Assembly (NCBI GenBank): GCA_963667455.2
Contig: CAXXFR010000019.1
Location: 248,001-312,000 of the forward strand
Source of the DNA: Bin55 sp963667455
GTDB lineage: Bacteria > Pseudomonadota > Gammaproteobacteria > Pseudomonadales > Azotimanducaceae
DNA: 64,000 nucleotides
Direction of reading: 5' to 3'
A program made the translations under genes and the position numbers. Below the pieces are notes generated by a model that made no database searches, had not been told where the DNA came from, and was given only the letters and a program-made list of their open reading frames with translations. Positions 1-8,441 of this stretch are shown here, one piece after another; the stretch's first letter is position 1, and every line of letters starts with the position of its first letter.

Positions 1-1
1 G

Positions 2-1840
2 GAACGGGAGGATCTTCCCAAAGTGCGAATTCCATGGGAGTATTCCTTCAGGTGGGTCAGCGATGCCGACGGACGGTTCAAGATTGGTGGTTTATCTCCC
101 TTCACCAGCTATGAAATCCGCGTCAAACTTCCCTATGTCTACGAAGAACATGAGACTTTTTCCGTCGAAGTCGAGGAAAACGACATCCAAGACCTAGACC
201 TGCGTCTTGTCGATGCTTACTTTGTACTGGGGCGAGTGCTGGACGGTGATCTCGAGGGTGTAGAAGGTGCATCGATTCGATTCCGCTCTGAACGAGAGTA
301 CGGATTTTTGCGGGACTCGAACATCAACAGCGGGTCCAACGGAGAATTTCGGCTGGGACCCCTCAAGCAAAGCACTGATTTAGTGTTAATGGCAGTGCAT
401 GAGGAGCTGGGGTCCTCGCCAGAAGTTGAGGCAACACCTGGCATGCACGATGTCGAGCTAGTGCTAGGAGGCACTGTTCATGTCGTCGGCACTGTGATTG
501 ACCAATCTACGGCGAAATTCATCGACGATTTCACAATCACCACTATGGGCCCCAACGTTAGTCGCACTTACTCGTACTCCGATGCAAGTGGTGAAATTTC
601 AAGCCATGTAGATCGAGCAACCATCGGTTTGATTGTGGACTCTGCAGATCACATTGCGTACTTCGCGTTGGATGTTTATTTGAGATCGGCAGACGTCTAT
701 GACATGGGAGTGATCGAATTGCACCGTGGAAGGCAGTTGACGGGAGAGGTCTACGATGTGTCAAATGGACAGCCCATTGAGGGTGCGTTGGTCTTGCTTC
801 AGGAAAGAGATGACGAACTGATTGAAACTGACGCTCATTGGTGGAACTTAAAGAGTCAATATCTACGGCGATCATCCCAATCATTCACCGACGAGATGGG
901 ACAGTATGAGCTTGGTCCCATTCCCGCCCATTCAACTCACATGAGCGCATTTGCCGACGGCTACTCTTCGGACGGAGTACAGGTGGAAGAAGGTGTCACA
1001 CAGCTCGACATTGGACTAGCTAAGGAGTCGGAAGAAACTGGCAGAATCAAAGGCATGGTGCTTACAAAAATGGGGATGCCCGTGGGAGGAATGGTGCGCT
1101 TTGAAGGCTCAAGGACTTCGTCATCGGCACCACTTGGAGATAACGGGACTTTCGACGCTGATCTGAGAACTGGCGAGTACGAGGTCTACGCCCTAACGGA
1201 CAAGGGCAAGTCGGAAACAGTACGAGTTGTCCTCAATGTGAATGAAGTTCTCGAAGTCAATTTGGTTGTGGACTCCAAAGGTCTCCTAACGGGAGTAATT
1301 GAGGGCTTGATGGATGGCGAGACGGTTTACGTTTGGGTTTGGTCCGAAACCGAACAGCTCCAAATAGGTCGACTTGATGGGCTCGGGAATGGCGCGTTTG
1401 AGATCGAGGGAGTTGGATTTGGTACATTTCGATTGAATGCTCAAACGAACAGAAATCGATCAACAACGCAATCTTTCGAATTGAGCGAAGGAAAGAGTGA
1501 AGTACAGGTCGACCTGAACTTCGTTGGCCAGTCACGACTGTACGGTTCTTTGAAATATCCTGACGGCACGGTCCTCAGAGGAACGGTTACAGCGGCTTCA
1601 CAACAAGATGGTCAGACTTCCAGCAGTGCCGATGTCAGTGGCGACGGAACATTTGAAATCACCGGGCTTGACGATGGCGAGTACACGATTTTCATTTACG
1701 AGACTAAGCAAGCCACTATGAAAACACCAAGAGGTAGTGTAAGTATGAGTATCAACAACCCACTTGACGAAGTGGATGTGGAGATCCGAGGAGACACCGA
1801 ACTGGATTTCCAGCTCACCCGTCCATCCGACCCAGATTGA
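2..1840 (+). CDS. Secreted carboxypeptidase-regulatory-like repeat protein, N-terminus cut by window edge
   Basis: The frame is open from the first bases, so the true start lies outside the window; the GTG at 23 is internal, because residues before it (ending in DLPK) match the next gene. The visible 612 residues form a chain of beta-sandwich modules of the carboxypeptidase regulatory-like type. Each has a turn such as DADGRFKIGGL, GSNGEFRLGPL, DEMGQYELGPI or GDGTFEITGLDDGEY. There is no catalytic domain or membrane segment in the visible part, and it ends without a sorting signal. It is a tandem paralogue of the 744-aa gene that follows 226 bp downstream; large blocks are nearly identical, so the pair arose by local duplication. 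Probably exported, judging from the signal peptide of the partner. Role unknown; such modules often serve adhesion or carbohydrate/protein binding. Confidence 0.8.
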   Translation, partial: EREDLPKVRIPWEYSFRWVSDADGRFKIGGLSPFTSYEIRVKLPYVYEEHETFSVEVEENDIQDLDLRLVDAYFVLGRVLDGDLEGVEGASIRFRSEREYGFLRDSNINSGSNGEFRLGPLKQSTDLVLMAVHEELGSSPEVEATPGMHDVELVLGGTVHVVGTVIDQSTAKFIDDFTITTMGPNVSRTYSYSDASGEISSHVDRATIGLIVDSADHIAYFALDVYLRSADVYDMGVIELHRGRQLTGEVYDVSNGQPIEGALVLLQERDDELIETDAHWWNLKSQYLRRSSQSFTDEMGQYELGPIPAHSTHMSAFADGYSSDGVQVEEGVTQLDIGLAKESEETGRIKGMVLTKMGMPVGGMVRFEGSRTSSSAPLGDNGTFDADLRTGEYEVYALTDKGKSETVRVVLNVNEVLEVNLVVDSKGLLTGVIEGLMDGETVYVWVWSETEQLQIGRLDGLGNGAFEIEGVGFGTFRLNAQTNRNRSTTQSFELSEGKSEVQVDLNFVGQSRLYGSLKYPDGTVLRGTVTAASQQDGQTSSSADVSGDGTFEITGLDDGEYTIFIYETKQATMKTPRGSVSMSINNPLDEVDVEIRGDTELDFQLTRPSDPD

Positions 1841-2066
1841 TTCCAGTTGTAGGTCAACACTCGCGCTTTCCGTCTCGTCGAGTTCATCTATACGGAATCA
1901 TCCAGCTCAAGTCTCGACCAAGCTGTTCGTCGGCCGAAATTGCAGGAATCCGTAGACTAGACGACAACCCAAGAGTACTCTGGCAGCTGTTCGACTGTGA
2001 AGGGTTCTTGTTGCATCGCCAAATCATGCACTTGAACCAGGTTTTGGCGCACCAATTTCAGCATCC

Positions 2067-4301
2067 ATGAAGCCACTCAGCTACTCGTTTCTCTTTGCAC
2101 TGGTTCTCTTAGCGTCACCGAGCCATGGAGACGACACCGTCACAATGCAGGGAAGGATCAATTGGAACGAGAGCGAACCCTCCGAGGTGCTGATTGGGAT
2201 GTTCGACTCGCCTATCAAATCCGGTGCCGAAGCGCTGAGCTGGACCTCCGTTTACACCAGTGAATTTAATCTGAAGGTCCCAGACCGGGACGAGGTTCAA
2301 CTTGTCGTGCTGTGTCAGGACTTCATTCCCCAATTGAAGACGATTTATCCTCGGTCGCCCGACAAGCAATTCGAGCTGGAACTGGAGAAAGGGATCACAG
2401 TTGAGGGTACGGTCGTATCCACAGACAAGCTTCCGGTGGCAAATGCCGTCTTGACTATGGAGCGGGAGGATCTTCCCAAAGTACAAATTCCGCGGGTGTA
2501 TTCCTTCCGATGGACTAGCGATGCCGAGGGACGGTTCAAGATTGGCGGGTTGGCACCACACAACGACTACGAAGTCCACGTTGGACTTCCCTACGCCTAC
2601 CGAGAGAACGAGAGTTTTGCCGTCGAAGTCGAGGAAAACGACATCCACAACCTCGATCTGCGTCTTTTTGATGCATATTTTGTACAGGGGCGCGTGGTAG
2701 ACGCTAATCGGGCTAGTGTTCAGAACCCAACCATCAAATTCTCGGCAAAGCTTCTTGACAACCCTACTTTGAGCTTGACAACAACCGGCGACTCCAACGG
2801 AGAGTTTAGGTTGGGTCCCTTTGAGCAGGCTATCGATCTAAAGCTAGTGGCAGTACATCAGGAGTTGGGATCCACACCCGAGGTTGAAACAACTCCAGGC
2901 GTGCACGATGTCGAGTTGGTGCTGGTAGCAATGGTTCATTTGGTAGGTACGGTGATTGATCACGCCACAGGGAAATCGATCGACGACTTCACACTGACCA
3001 CTATGGTCTCCGACGATAGTCGCACTTACTCGTACTCCGATGCAAACGGTGAAATTTCGAGCCTTGTGGATCGAGAGACCATCGGCTTGATTGTGGACTC
3101 TGCAGGTCACTTTGCGTACTTTGCTTGGGATGTCGATGTGGAGTCGGTAGACGAGTACGACTTGGGGGTAATCGAATTACATCGAGGAAGGCAGCTGAAG
3201 GGTAGAGTCTACGATGCTTCAAGTGGGCAGGCTATTGTGGGAGCAGAGGTTTCGCTCCGTGAAGAAGATGGCGACATAACTGACACGGATTCCTTTTGGA
3301 ACAGCCTTAGGAGTCAATACCTACTTCATTCGGTCCGTTCACGCACCGGTCGGATGGGAGAGTATGAGCTTGAACCAATTCCCGCCCATTCAACTCGCAT
3401 GGGTGTTTCTGCCCAAGGCTACATTTGGGAAGAAGTAATAGTGGAAGAAGGTGTCGTAACACTCGACATTGGGTTGGTGAAGGAGTTGCAAAACTCCGGC
3501 AGAATCAAGGGTGTGGTGCTCTCAAACACTGGGATATCGGTCGTAGGAACCGTGTTTTTTGAAGGCGGTAGGAACACGGATTCGGAGACACTCGGAAATG
3601 TCGGAACTTTCGACGCTGAATTGAGTGCTGGCGAGTACGAGGTCTATGCCCTAACGGACAAAGGCCGATCGGAAACCGTACAAGTCTCTCTCAAGCAGAA
3701 TGAAGTTCGCGAACTCACTTTGGTTGTGGATTCCAAGGGACGCCTAACGGGCGTCATTGAGGGCTTGATGAATGGCGAGACGGTCAATCTTTCTGTGTTT
3801 GCCGAAACCGAGCAGATCCAAGTAGGTGGACTTCATGAAGTCGGGAATGGCGCCTTTGCGATCGAAGGAATTGGATTTGGTACATTTCGATTGACCGCAC
3901 GGACGAACAGAAATCGAGCGAAGATTCAATCTTTCGAATTAACCGAAGGAAAGGGTGAAGAAAATGTCGCACTGAACTTTACTGGTCAGTCCCGGCTCTA
4001 CGTCTCATTAAGGTATCCCGACGGCACGACTGTGAAGGGTTCGGTTACAGCCCTTGCCAAAAAGCAAGGTCACACATCTGGTTGGGCCGATATCCGTGAC
4101 GATGGAACAGTTGAAATCGAAAGGCTGGAGGATGGCGAGTACACGATTATTGTTAACAAGACCAACCGGGCCACCATGAAAATTAGTGTTGGAAGAGAGA
4201 TGTCGATGAGCTATCCCACCCCAATTGAGGAAGTGGATGTGATCGTCCGAGGCGACACGGAACTGAACATCCAACTCACTCATCCTTCCGACTCAGAATG
4301 A
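2067..4301 (+). CDS. Secreted carboxypeptidase-regulatory-like repeat protein
   Basis: 744 aa. Residues 1-21 (MKPLSYSFLFALVLLASPSHG) are a clear signal peptide with no lipobox, so a periplasmic or secreted soluble protein is expected. The rest is a string of about eight beta-sandwich modules with G-x-V-x-D starts and G-x-F-x-I-G-L turns, for example DAEGRFKIGGL at about residue 153 and SNGEFRLGP at about residue 246. The upstream gene is a paralogue throughout its visible length. No enzyme motif is seen. The 226-bp gap before it contains short frames only and no obvious hairpin. It converges on the minus-strand nitroreductase gene with 42 bp between stops. Function not assignable beyond an extracytoplasmic repeat protein. 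Confidence 0.85.
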   Translation: MKPLSYSFLFALVLLASPSHGDDTVTMQGRINWNESEPSEVLIGMFDSPIKSGAEALSWTSVYTSEFNLKVPDRDEVQLVVLCQDFIPQLKTIYPRSPDKQFELELEKGITVEGTVVSTDKLPVANAVLTMEREDLPKVQIPRVYSFRWTSDAEGRFKIGGLAPHNDYEVHVGLPYAYRENESFAVEVEENDIHNLDLRLFDAYFVQGRVVDANRASVQNPTIKFSAKLLDNPTLSLTTTGDSNGEFRLGPFEQAIDLKLVAVHQELGSTPEVETTPGVHDVELVLVAMVHLVGTVIDHATGKSIDDFTLTTMVSDDSRTYSYSDANGEISSLVDRETIGLIVDSAGHFAYFAWDVDVESVDEYDLGVIELHRGRQLKGRVYDASSGQAIVGAEVSLREEDGDITDTDSFWNSLRSQYLLHSVRSRTGRMGEYELEPIPAHSTRMGVSAQGYIWEEVIVEEGVVTLDIGLVKELQNSGRIKGVVLSNTGISVVGTVFFEGGRNTDSETLGNVGTFDAELSAGEYEVYALTDKGRSETVQVSLKQNEVRELTLVVDSKGRLTGVIEGLMNGETVNLSVFAETEQIQVGGLHEVGNGAFAIEGIGFGTFRLTARTNRNRAKIQSFELTEGKGEENVALNFTGQSRLYVSLRYPDGTTVKGSVTALAKKQGHTSGWADIRDDGTVEIERLEDGEYTIIVNKTNRATMKISVGREMSMSYPTPIEEVDVIVRGDTELNIQLTHPSDSE

Positions 4302-4343
4302 TTGCACCCTAGAGCTTAAATCTACAGGTGCGAGCCGAGCACT

Positions 4344-4763
4344 CTAGTCCGGTTCAATCACCACTATCGGAATCTGTCGATCGGTCTTTTGTTGGTACTC
4401 CGTATACCCGCTGAAGACATCGCACATCGTGTTCCACAGATCGCTACGTTCGGATCCAGCGCTGATTCGTGCGACCCCTGACATGTGCTTGGACCCGACT
4501 TGGATTGCAACTTTGGGGTTCTCGACCAGATTCAGATACCACGACGGGTGTTGTGGTGCACCTCCTTTGGATCCGACAATCACATAGTTGCCATCGACCT
4601 TTCCGTAGATAAGCGGAACCAGTCGTTCAACCCCTGACCTTCGCCCCACCGTCTTGAGCAGCAAAGTCGGCATCCCGTTCCAAATGTGTCCATCTTCGCC
4701 GTTGGACTCGGTGTATCGACGGATGTGGTCTTCGATCCAATTGGGTCTAGTTCGGTCGTTCAT
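4344..4763 (-). CDS. Nitroreductase/deazaflavin-dependent oxidoreductase family protein (DUF385, Ddn-like)
   Basis: 139 aa, the usual size of the F420H2-dependent quinone reductase/nitroreductase family (Ddn fold, split beta-barrel). Diagnostic features are the T-x-G-R-R-S-G motif near residue 38, the L-I-Y-G segment, GSKGGAPQHPSWYLNL with its conserved P-x-W-Y-x-N-L, and a C-terminal I-P-V-V-x-L-like strand. These residues line the deazaflavin site in characterised members. The family is best known in actinobacteria, but similar proteins occur in proteobacteria, where the cofactor may be FMN. The start overlaps the stop of the upstream SGNH hydrolase gene by 4 bp, so the two are probably co-transcribed. 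Substrate unknown. Confidence 0.85.
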   Translation of the reverse strand: MNDRTRPNWIEDHIRRYTESNGEDGHIWNGMPTLLLKTVGRRSGVERLVPLIYGKVDGNYVIVGSKGGAPQHPSWYLNLVENPKVAIQVGSKHMSGVARISAGSERSDLWNTMCDVFSGYTEYQQKTDRQIPIVVIEPD

Positions 4764-5554
4764 TCTTCGGCCTCTGTGTCGGCTGTGTCCTTGGTCTGCA
4801 TAGTTGCCGGTCGATCAGAATCTGGTCCGTAGCGCTCCATCAACACCGGGCGGATCGTTTCAACCCAAACTTCGTAGCCTTTGCGACTCAGGTGCAATCC
4901 GTCTCGAAACAGCAGGTCTTCACGTACGAACTCTTCCCCTTCCATCATTGGCTTCGCGATGTCGAGATAGCACATGTCGTCTCTGCTTGCAGCTCGTTCA
5001 CGAAGTCCCGTGTTGACTGAGTCCATTTCTTCCCACATGTCTTTTCGCGCAGTGGACGGCTTAACTGCTATGAAGCAGATATCGGTGGCTGGTAGTGTCT
5101 CGTCGATGTGGGCGATGAAATCGTCGTAGGTACTGAGAATCGTGTCGGCATCCTTGCCCATGGCAACGTCGTTGTCTCCTTCATAAATCACGATTGCTCG
5201 CGGCTCGTAATTCGTGACGATTCGATCCCTGAACTCGTTCAATTCATGCATCTGCGATCCACCGAATCCACGGTTGATCACAGCCAGAGGAGCCATGGAT
5301 TCCTTCAGACCTCCCCAAAATACAATGCTTGAACTGCCCACAAACAGAATCGCGCCCTTGGGTGGCATCTCTTCAGCGTCCGCTTGTTCAAACTGCTGTA
5401 TCCGAGACTCCCAGCGAGATTCGTTCTCCTGTCCGTTCACACTAGTTCCCACAGTCAACAAGACGGCAATTGCCAATGCACTAGTCAGTAAGTTTGGTTC
5501 CCACCGACCAGTGATGATCGAGTTTGGAGCCCGATACTGACTTTGGGTAGACAT
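4760..5554 (-). CDS. SGNH/GDSL-family hydrolase, exported
   Basis: Lipase/acylhydrolase of the SGNH superfamily. The four blocks are visible: block I GSSSIVFW (Ser nucleophile in GSS rather than GDS), block II Gly in RGFGGSQ, block III Asn in GDND, and block V D-G-L-H with the catalytic Asp-His pair. An N-terminal hydrophobic stretch (LLTSALAIAVLLTVG) looks like a signal peptide with a long n-region. I chose the ATG at 5554 (264 aa). A TTG at 5578 is in frame, 8 codons longer, and has a GGAGGG upstream, so it is a real alternative. Overlaps the nitroreductase gene by 4 bp and is divergent from queA. Likely a periplasmic esterase; substrate unknown. Confidence 0.85.
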   Translation of the reverse strand: MSTQSQYRAPNSIITGRWEPNLLTSALAIAVLLTVGTSVNGQENESRWESRIQQFEQADAEEMPPKGAILFVGSSSIVFWGGLKESMAPLAVINRGFGGSQMHELNEFRDRIVTNYEPRAIVIYEGDNDVAMGKDADTILSTYDDFIAHIDETLPATDICFIAVKPSTARKDMWEEMDSVNTGLRERAASRDDMCYLDIAKPMMEGEEFVREDLLFRDGLHLSRKGYEVWVETIRPVLMERYGPDSDRPATMQTKDTADTEAEE

Positions 5555-6557
5555 GTCGCTTACCAAGTCTGATTTCAATTACGAGTTGCCCTCCGAGTTG
5601 ATCGCTCGTGTGCCGATTCCTCATCGCACCGACAGTCGATTGCTGACGGTTGATGGCTCCCCGTTTCGACACTTGACCTTCTCTAACTTACCACAGCTAT
5701 TGCAACGCAACGATTTGCTGATCGTGAACGACACCAAAGTCATCAAGGCTCGATTGCGTGGTCGTAAAGAGTCCGGTGGCAAGGTTGAAGTCCTGATCGA
5801 ACGCATCGAGAGTACGCATATCGCGGTTTGTCAGGTTAAGGCGAGTCGTGGCTTAGCTGAGAGGCATGTCGTACACATTGGCCCGTATACCGCTCGGCTG
5901 CTGAATCGCGTTGGTGACCTCTTTCGACTCTCCTTCAGCGAACCAGTCGATGATGTCCTCGAAGAATGCGGCGAGGTTCCGCTGCCCACTTATGTTGACC
6001 GTCCTCCTGAGGATAGCGACGAGACTCGCTATCAAACTGTCTATGCTCAAGAGCCAGGTGCTGTCGCCGCGCCGACAGCCGGACTGCACTTCACGAAAGA
6101 ACTGCTCAATCAATTGCGCGACATGGGTGTACAAATTGAGCCAATTACCCTACATGTTGGGGCCGGTACGTTTCAACCATTGCGAACCGAGCGACTAGAG
6201 GAAGTCTCACTACACTCGGAACGTTACGTCATTCTCGAGTCAACCAGACATGCAATTGATTCCTGCTCTGGCCGCGTCGTAGCAGTCGGAACAACGGTAG
6301 TCAGAGCGTTGGAAGGTGCTCAAAAGACCAATCGAGATGCTGGAGAGACCGATCTGTTCATTTCACCCGGTTTCGAATTTCGGGTGGTCGATGCTCTAAT
6401 CACTAACTTTCACCTGCCGGAGTCGAGCTTGCTCATGCTGGTGTGTGCATTTGCCGGACATGACAGAACGATGCGCGCCTACCAGGCGGCGGTACAGCAC
6501 AAGTACCGATTCTTCAGTTACGGCGATGCGATGTGGTGCGAACGCAATGAAGTTTGA
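5553..6557 (+). CDS. queA: S-adenosylmethionine:tRNA ribosyltransferase-isomerase
   Basis: 334 aa, about the usual QueA length. It transfers and isomerises the ribose of SAM onto preQ1 at the tRNA wobble position, giving epoxyqueuosine. Family marks are the N-terminal F-x-Y-x-L-P-x-E-L-I-A motif, the NDTKVI segment with downstream R-G-R, the Y-Q-T-V-Y-A motif with PTAGLHFT, HVGAGTF, and the C-terminal NFHLPESSLLMLV motif. It overlaps tgt by 11 bp, the normal arrangement, so translation is probably coupled. Its ATG lies in the same CATG as the preferred start of the divergent SGNH hydrolase. Confidence 0.97.
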   Translation: MSLTKSDFNYELPSELIARVPIPHRTDSRLLTVDGSPFRHLTFSNLPQLLQRNDLLIVNDTKVIKARLRGRKESGGKVEVLIERIESTHIAVCQVKASRGLAERHVVHIGPYTARLLNRVGDLFRLSFSEPVDDVLEECGEVPLPTYVDRPPEDSDETRYQTVYAQEPGAVAAPTAGLHFTKELLNQLRDMGVQIEPITLHVGAGTFQPLRTERLEEVSLHSERYVILESTRHAIDSCSGRVVAVGTTVVRALEGAQKTNRDAGETDLFISPGFEFRVVDALITNFHLPESSLLMLVCAFAGHDRTMRAYQAAVQHKYRFFSYGDAMWCERNEV

Positions 6558-7650
6558 ATTGCTCGGCGTTGACGGAAGCGCTCGGCGCGGACGCTTAACT
6601 CTCAACCACGGAGAAGTCGAGACTCCTGTGTTCATGCCATGCGGAACCTACGGTAGCGTCAAGGGAATGACTCCGGATCAGTTGATCGATGTCGGTACCC
6701 AGATTCTTCTCGGGAACACATTCCATCTCTGGATACTGCCGGGCGAAGAGATCGTTGAGTCACTTGGTGGGTTGCACGAATTCATGCAGTGGCCTCGGCC
6801 GATTCTCACCGATTCCGGAGGGTTCCAGATTCATTCACTTCGTGATCTCGCCAAGATCGACGACGACGGAGCAACGTTTCGTTCGCCACACAACGGCAAT
6901 CTCCTACGACTCACACCCGAGAAGTCGATGGTTATTCAGGCCAGCCTAGGTGCGGATATCGTCATGGCTTTCGATGAGTGCACTGACTACCCGGCGACGT
7001 CCAGCACTGCTCGAAAGTCCATGCTTCGATCCATGGATTGGGCGCAGCGTTCACGAGACTCCTACACCGGATCTGGCACGTTGTTTGGGATCATGCAAGG
7101 CGGTGTGTACGACGAACTGCGGGAAGAAAGCATCGAGACGCTGGTTCACATAGGGTTTGAGGGTTATGCGATCGGCGGTCTTTCCGTAGGTGAATCCATC
7201 GATGAAATGAACGCGGTGCTTCGGCACGCTGTTCCTCTGATGCCGAACGACAGCCCGCGCTACTTGATGGGAGTTGGAACCCCAGCCGACCTGCTACGAG
7301 GTGTGCAGGCCGGAGTGGACATGTTCGACTGTGTGCTACCCACGCGAAATGCTCGGAACGGCTATCTGTTCACTTCTCGTGGAGTCGTAAAGATTCGGAA
7401 CGCTCGCTATCGGGATGATCCCGAACCGATTGACGCTGACTGTTCCTGTACCACCTGCAACCGATTCTCACGAGCCTACCTACACCACTTGGACAAACGG
7501 AACGAGATGCTGGGATGTACTCTGATGAGCATTCACAATTTGCATTACTTCCACACCTTGATGTCCAATGTGCGAAGATCGATTGAATCCAACAGTCTTG
7601 ACGATTTTGTTCGACAAACTGCTGCTCGCTGGGAGTCCAATTCGTTGTAA
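6547..7650 (+). CDS. tgt: Queuine/preQ1 tRNA-guanine transglycosylase
   Basis: A longer frame opens at 6445, but family homology begins at the ATG at 6547 (MKFELLGVDG), which gives 367 aa, typical for Tgt. The enzyme exchanges guanine-34 for preQ1 in tRNAs with GUN anticodons. Visible catalytic features are DSGGFQ (general acid/base Asp), GGLSVGE, and FDCVLPTRNARNG (nucleophile Asp). The zinc site is C-S-C-x2-C followed by the H of SIHNLHYF. It overlaps queA by 11 bp and lies upstream of yajC-secDF, as in many gammaproteobacteria. Confidence 0.97.
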   Translation: MKFELLGVDGSARRGRLTLNHGEVETPVFMPCGTYGSVKGMTPDQLIDVGTQILLGNTFHLWILPGEEIVESLGGLHEFMQWPRPILTDSGGFQIHSLRDLAKIDDDGATFRSPHNGNLLRLTPEKSMVIQASLGADIVMAFDECTDYPATSSTARKSMLRSMDWAQRSRDSYTGSGTLFGIMQGGVYDELREESIETLVHIGFEGYAIGGLSVGESIDEMNAVLRHAVPLMPNDSPRYLMGVGTPADLLRGVQAGVDMFDCVLPTRNARNGYLFTSRGVVKIRNARYRDDPEPIDADCSCTTCNRFSRAYLHHLDKRNEMLGCTLMSIHNLHYFHTLMSNVRRSIESNSLDDFVRQTAARWESNSL

Positions 7651-7724
7651 GCTGAATGCACTCACTGAGTGTGCTTGTAGTGCACGATGGTTCGAGTTCG
7701 ACTGTTGGTAGAGGAGGACTTCTG

Positions 7725-7916
7725 ATGGCTCAGGAAACCAAAGGCGAAGACAGGGAGGTAACGGTTGCCGATCTCAATCAACTCCGCCTTGAGTTGCAGG
7801 AATTGGAATCGCGTCTAGGGTCACGATTCGCAACAATTGAACGTCAACTGCAAGAACTCGAATGGCATGTGGACGAGATGCTCTCGCAAATTAAGAGCTC
7901 GGATGGTTCTCCGTGA
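7725..7916 (+). CDS. Small coiled-coil protein, unknown function
   Basis: 63 aa from the ATG at 7725, which has an excellent GAGGAGG Shine-Dalgarno about 7 nt upstream; a longer frame from 7656 lacks one. After a polar head (MAQETKGEDREV) the protein is one amphipathic helix with heptad leucines (LNQLRLELQELESRL, then IERQLQELEWHVDEML), so a dimeric coiled coil is likely. No domain recognised. It lies between tgt and yajC in the same direction. The strong ribosome site and clean heptads favour a real gene. Confidence 0.65.
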   Translation: MAQETKGEDREVTVADLNQLRLELQELESRLGSRFATIERQLQELEWHVDEMLSQIKSSDGSP

Positions 7917-8098
7917 GAGTGGTCGATTCTCGCTGAGTTCTTGTCAAACTCCCAGATCTCAATGTCTGCCGCAACAGAATTGAAGGTGCCGAGACTACTT
8001 TACAAGTAAGATATTCACGATGTCTGGTTGCTGGGCATCGCCTAGCCAAGCTCGAATCGCCAACGTCGGCTCGACATGATTGTTGACAGGAAACGCAA

Positions 8099-8437
8099 AT
8101 GAATTGGATTGAAACCGTAGCGTATGCCCAACCGGGCGCAGCGCCACAAGGCGGTAGCGGATGGCTGACGATAGCCATGCTGGTTGGCATGGTTGCGTTG
8201 TTCTACTTCCTGCTGATTCGACCGCAACAGAAGCAGCGCAAGGCCCACCGCGAACTGGTAGGTGCGTTGTCAGCAGGCGACGAAGTTGTGATGTCGAGCG
8301 GCATGATGGGTGTAATCACCAAGGTCGACGAGGACTACGTAATTGTTCGAGTGGCGAACAATGTCGAGCTTCGCTTTCAAAAATATGCGGTAAACGCTTC
8401 ACTTCCGAAGGGTACGCTGAACGCCAGCAACAAGTAG
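8099..8437 (+). CDS. yajC: Preprotein translocase accessory subunit YajC
   Basis: 112 aa. A single inner-membrane helix (LTIAMLVGMVALFYFLLI) is followed directly by the family signature RPQQKQRKAH and a small cytoplasmic domain with the G-D-x-V-x-x-S-G-M-x-G motif. YajC associates with SecDF and SecYEG in the inner membrane. An ACAGGA ribosome site precedes the ATG. The gene ends 4 bp before secD, with which it forms the usual operon. The 182 bp upstream of it hold no gene. Confidence 0.96.
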   Translation: MNWIETVAYAQPGAAPQGGSGWLTIAMLVGMVALFYFLLIRPQQKQRKAHRELVGALSAGDEVVMSSGMMGVITKVDEDYVIVRVANNVELRFQKYAVNASLPKGTLNASNK

Positions 8438-8441
8438 TTAG

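Noticed and set aside
1837..2070. 77-codon frame between the two beta-sandwich genes
   Set aside because: Overlaps the end of the first gene and the start of the second, has no ribosome site and no recognisable content.
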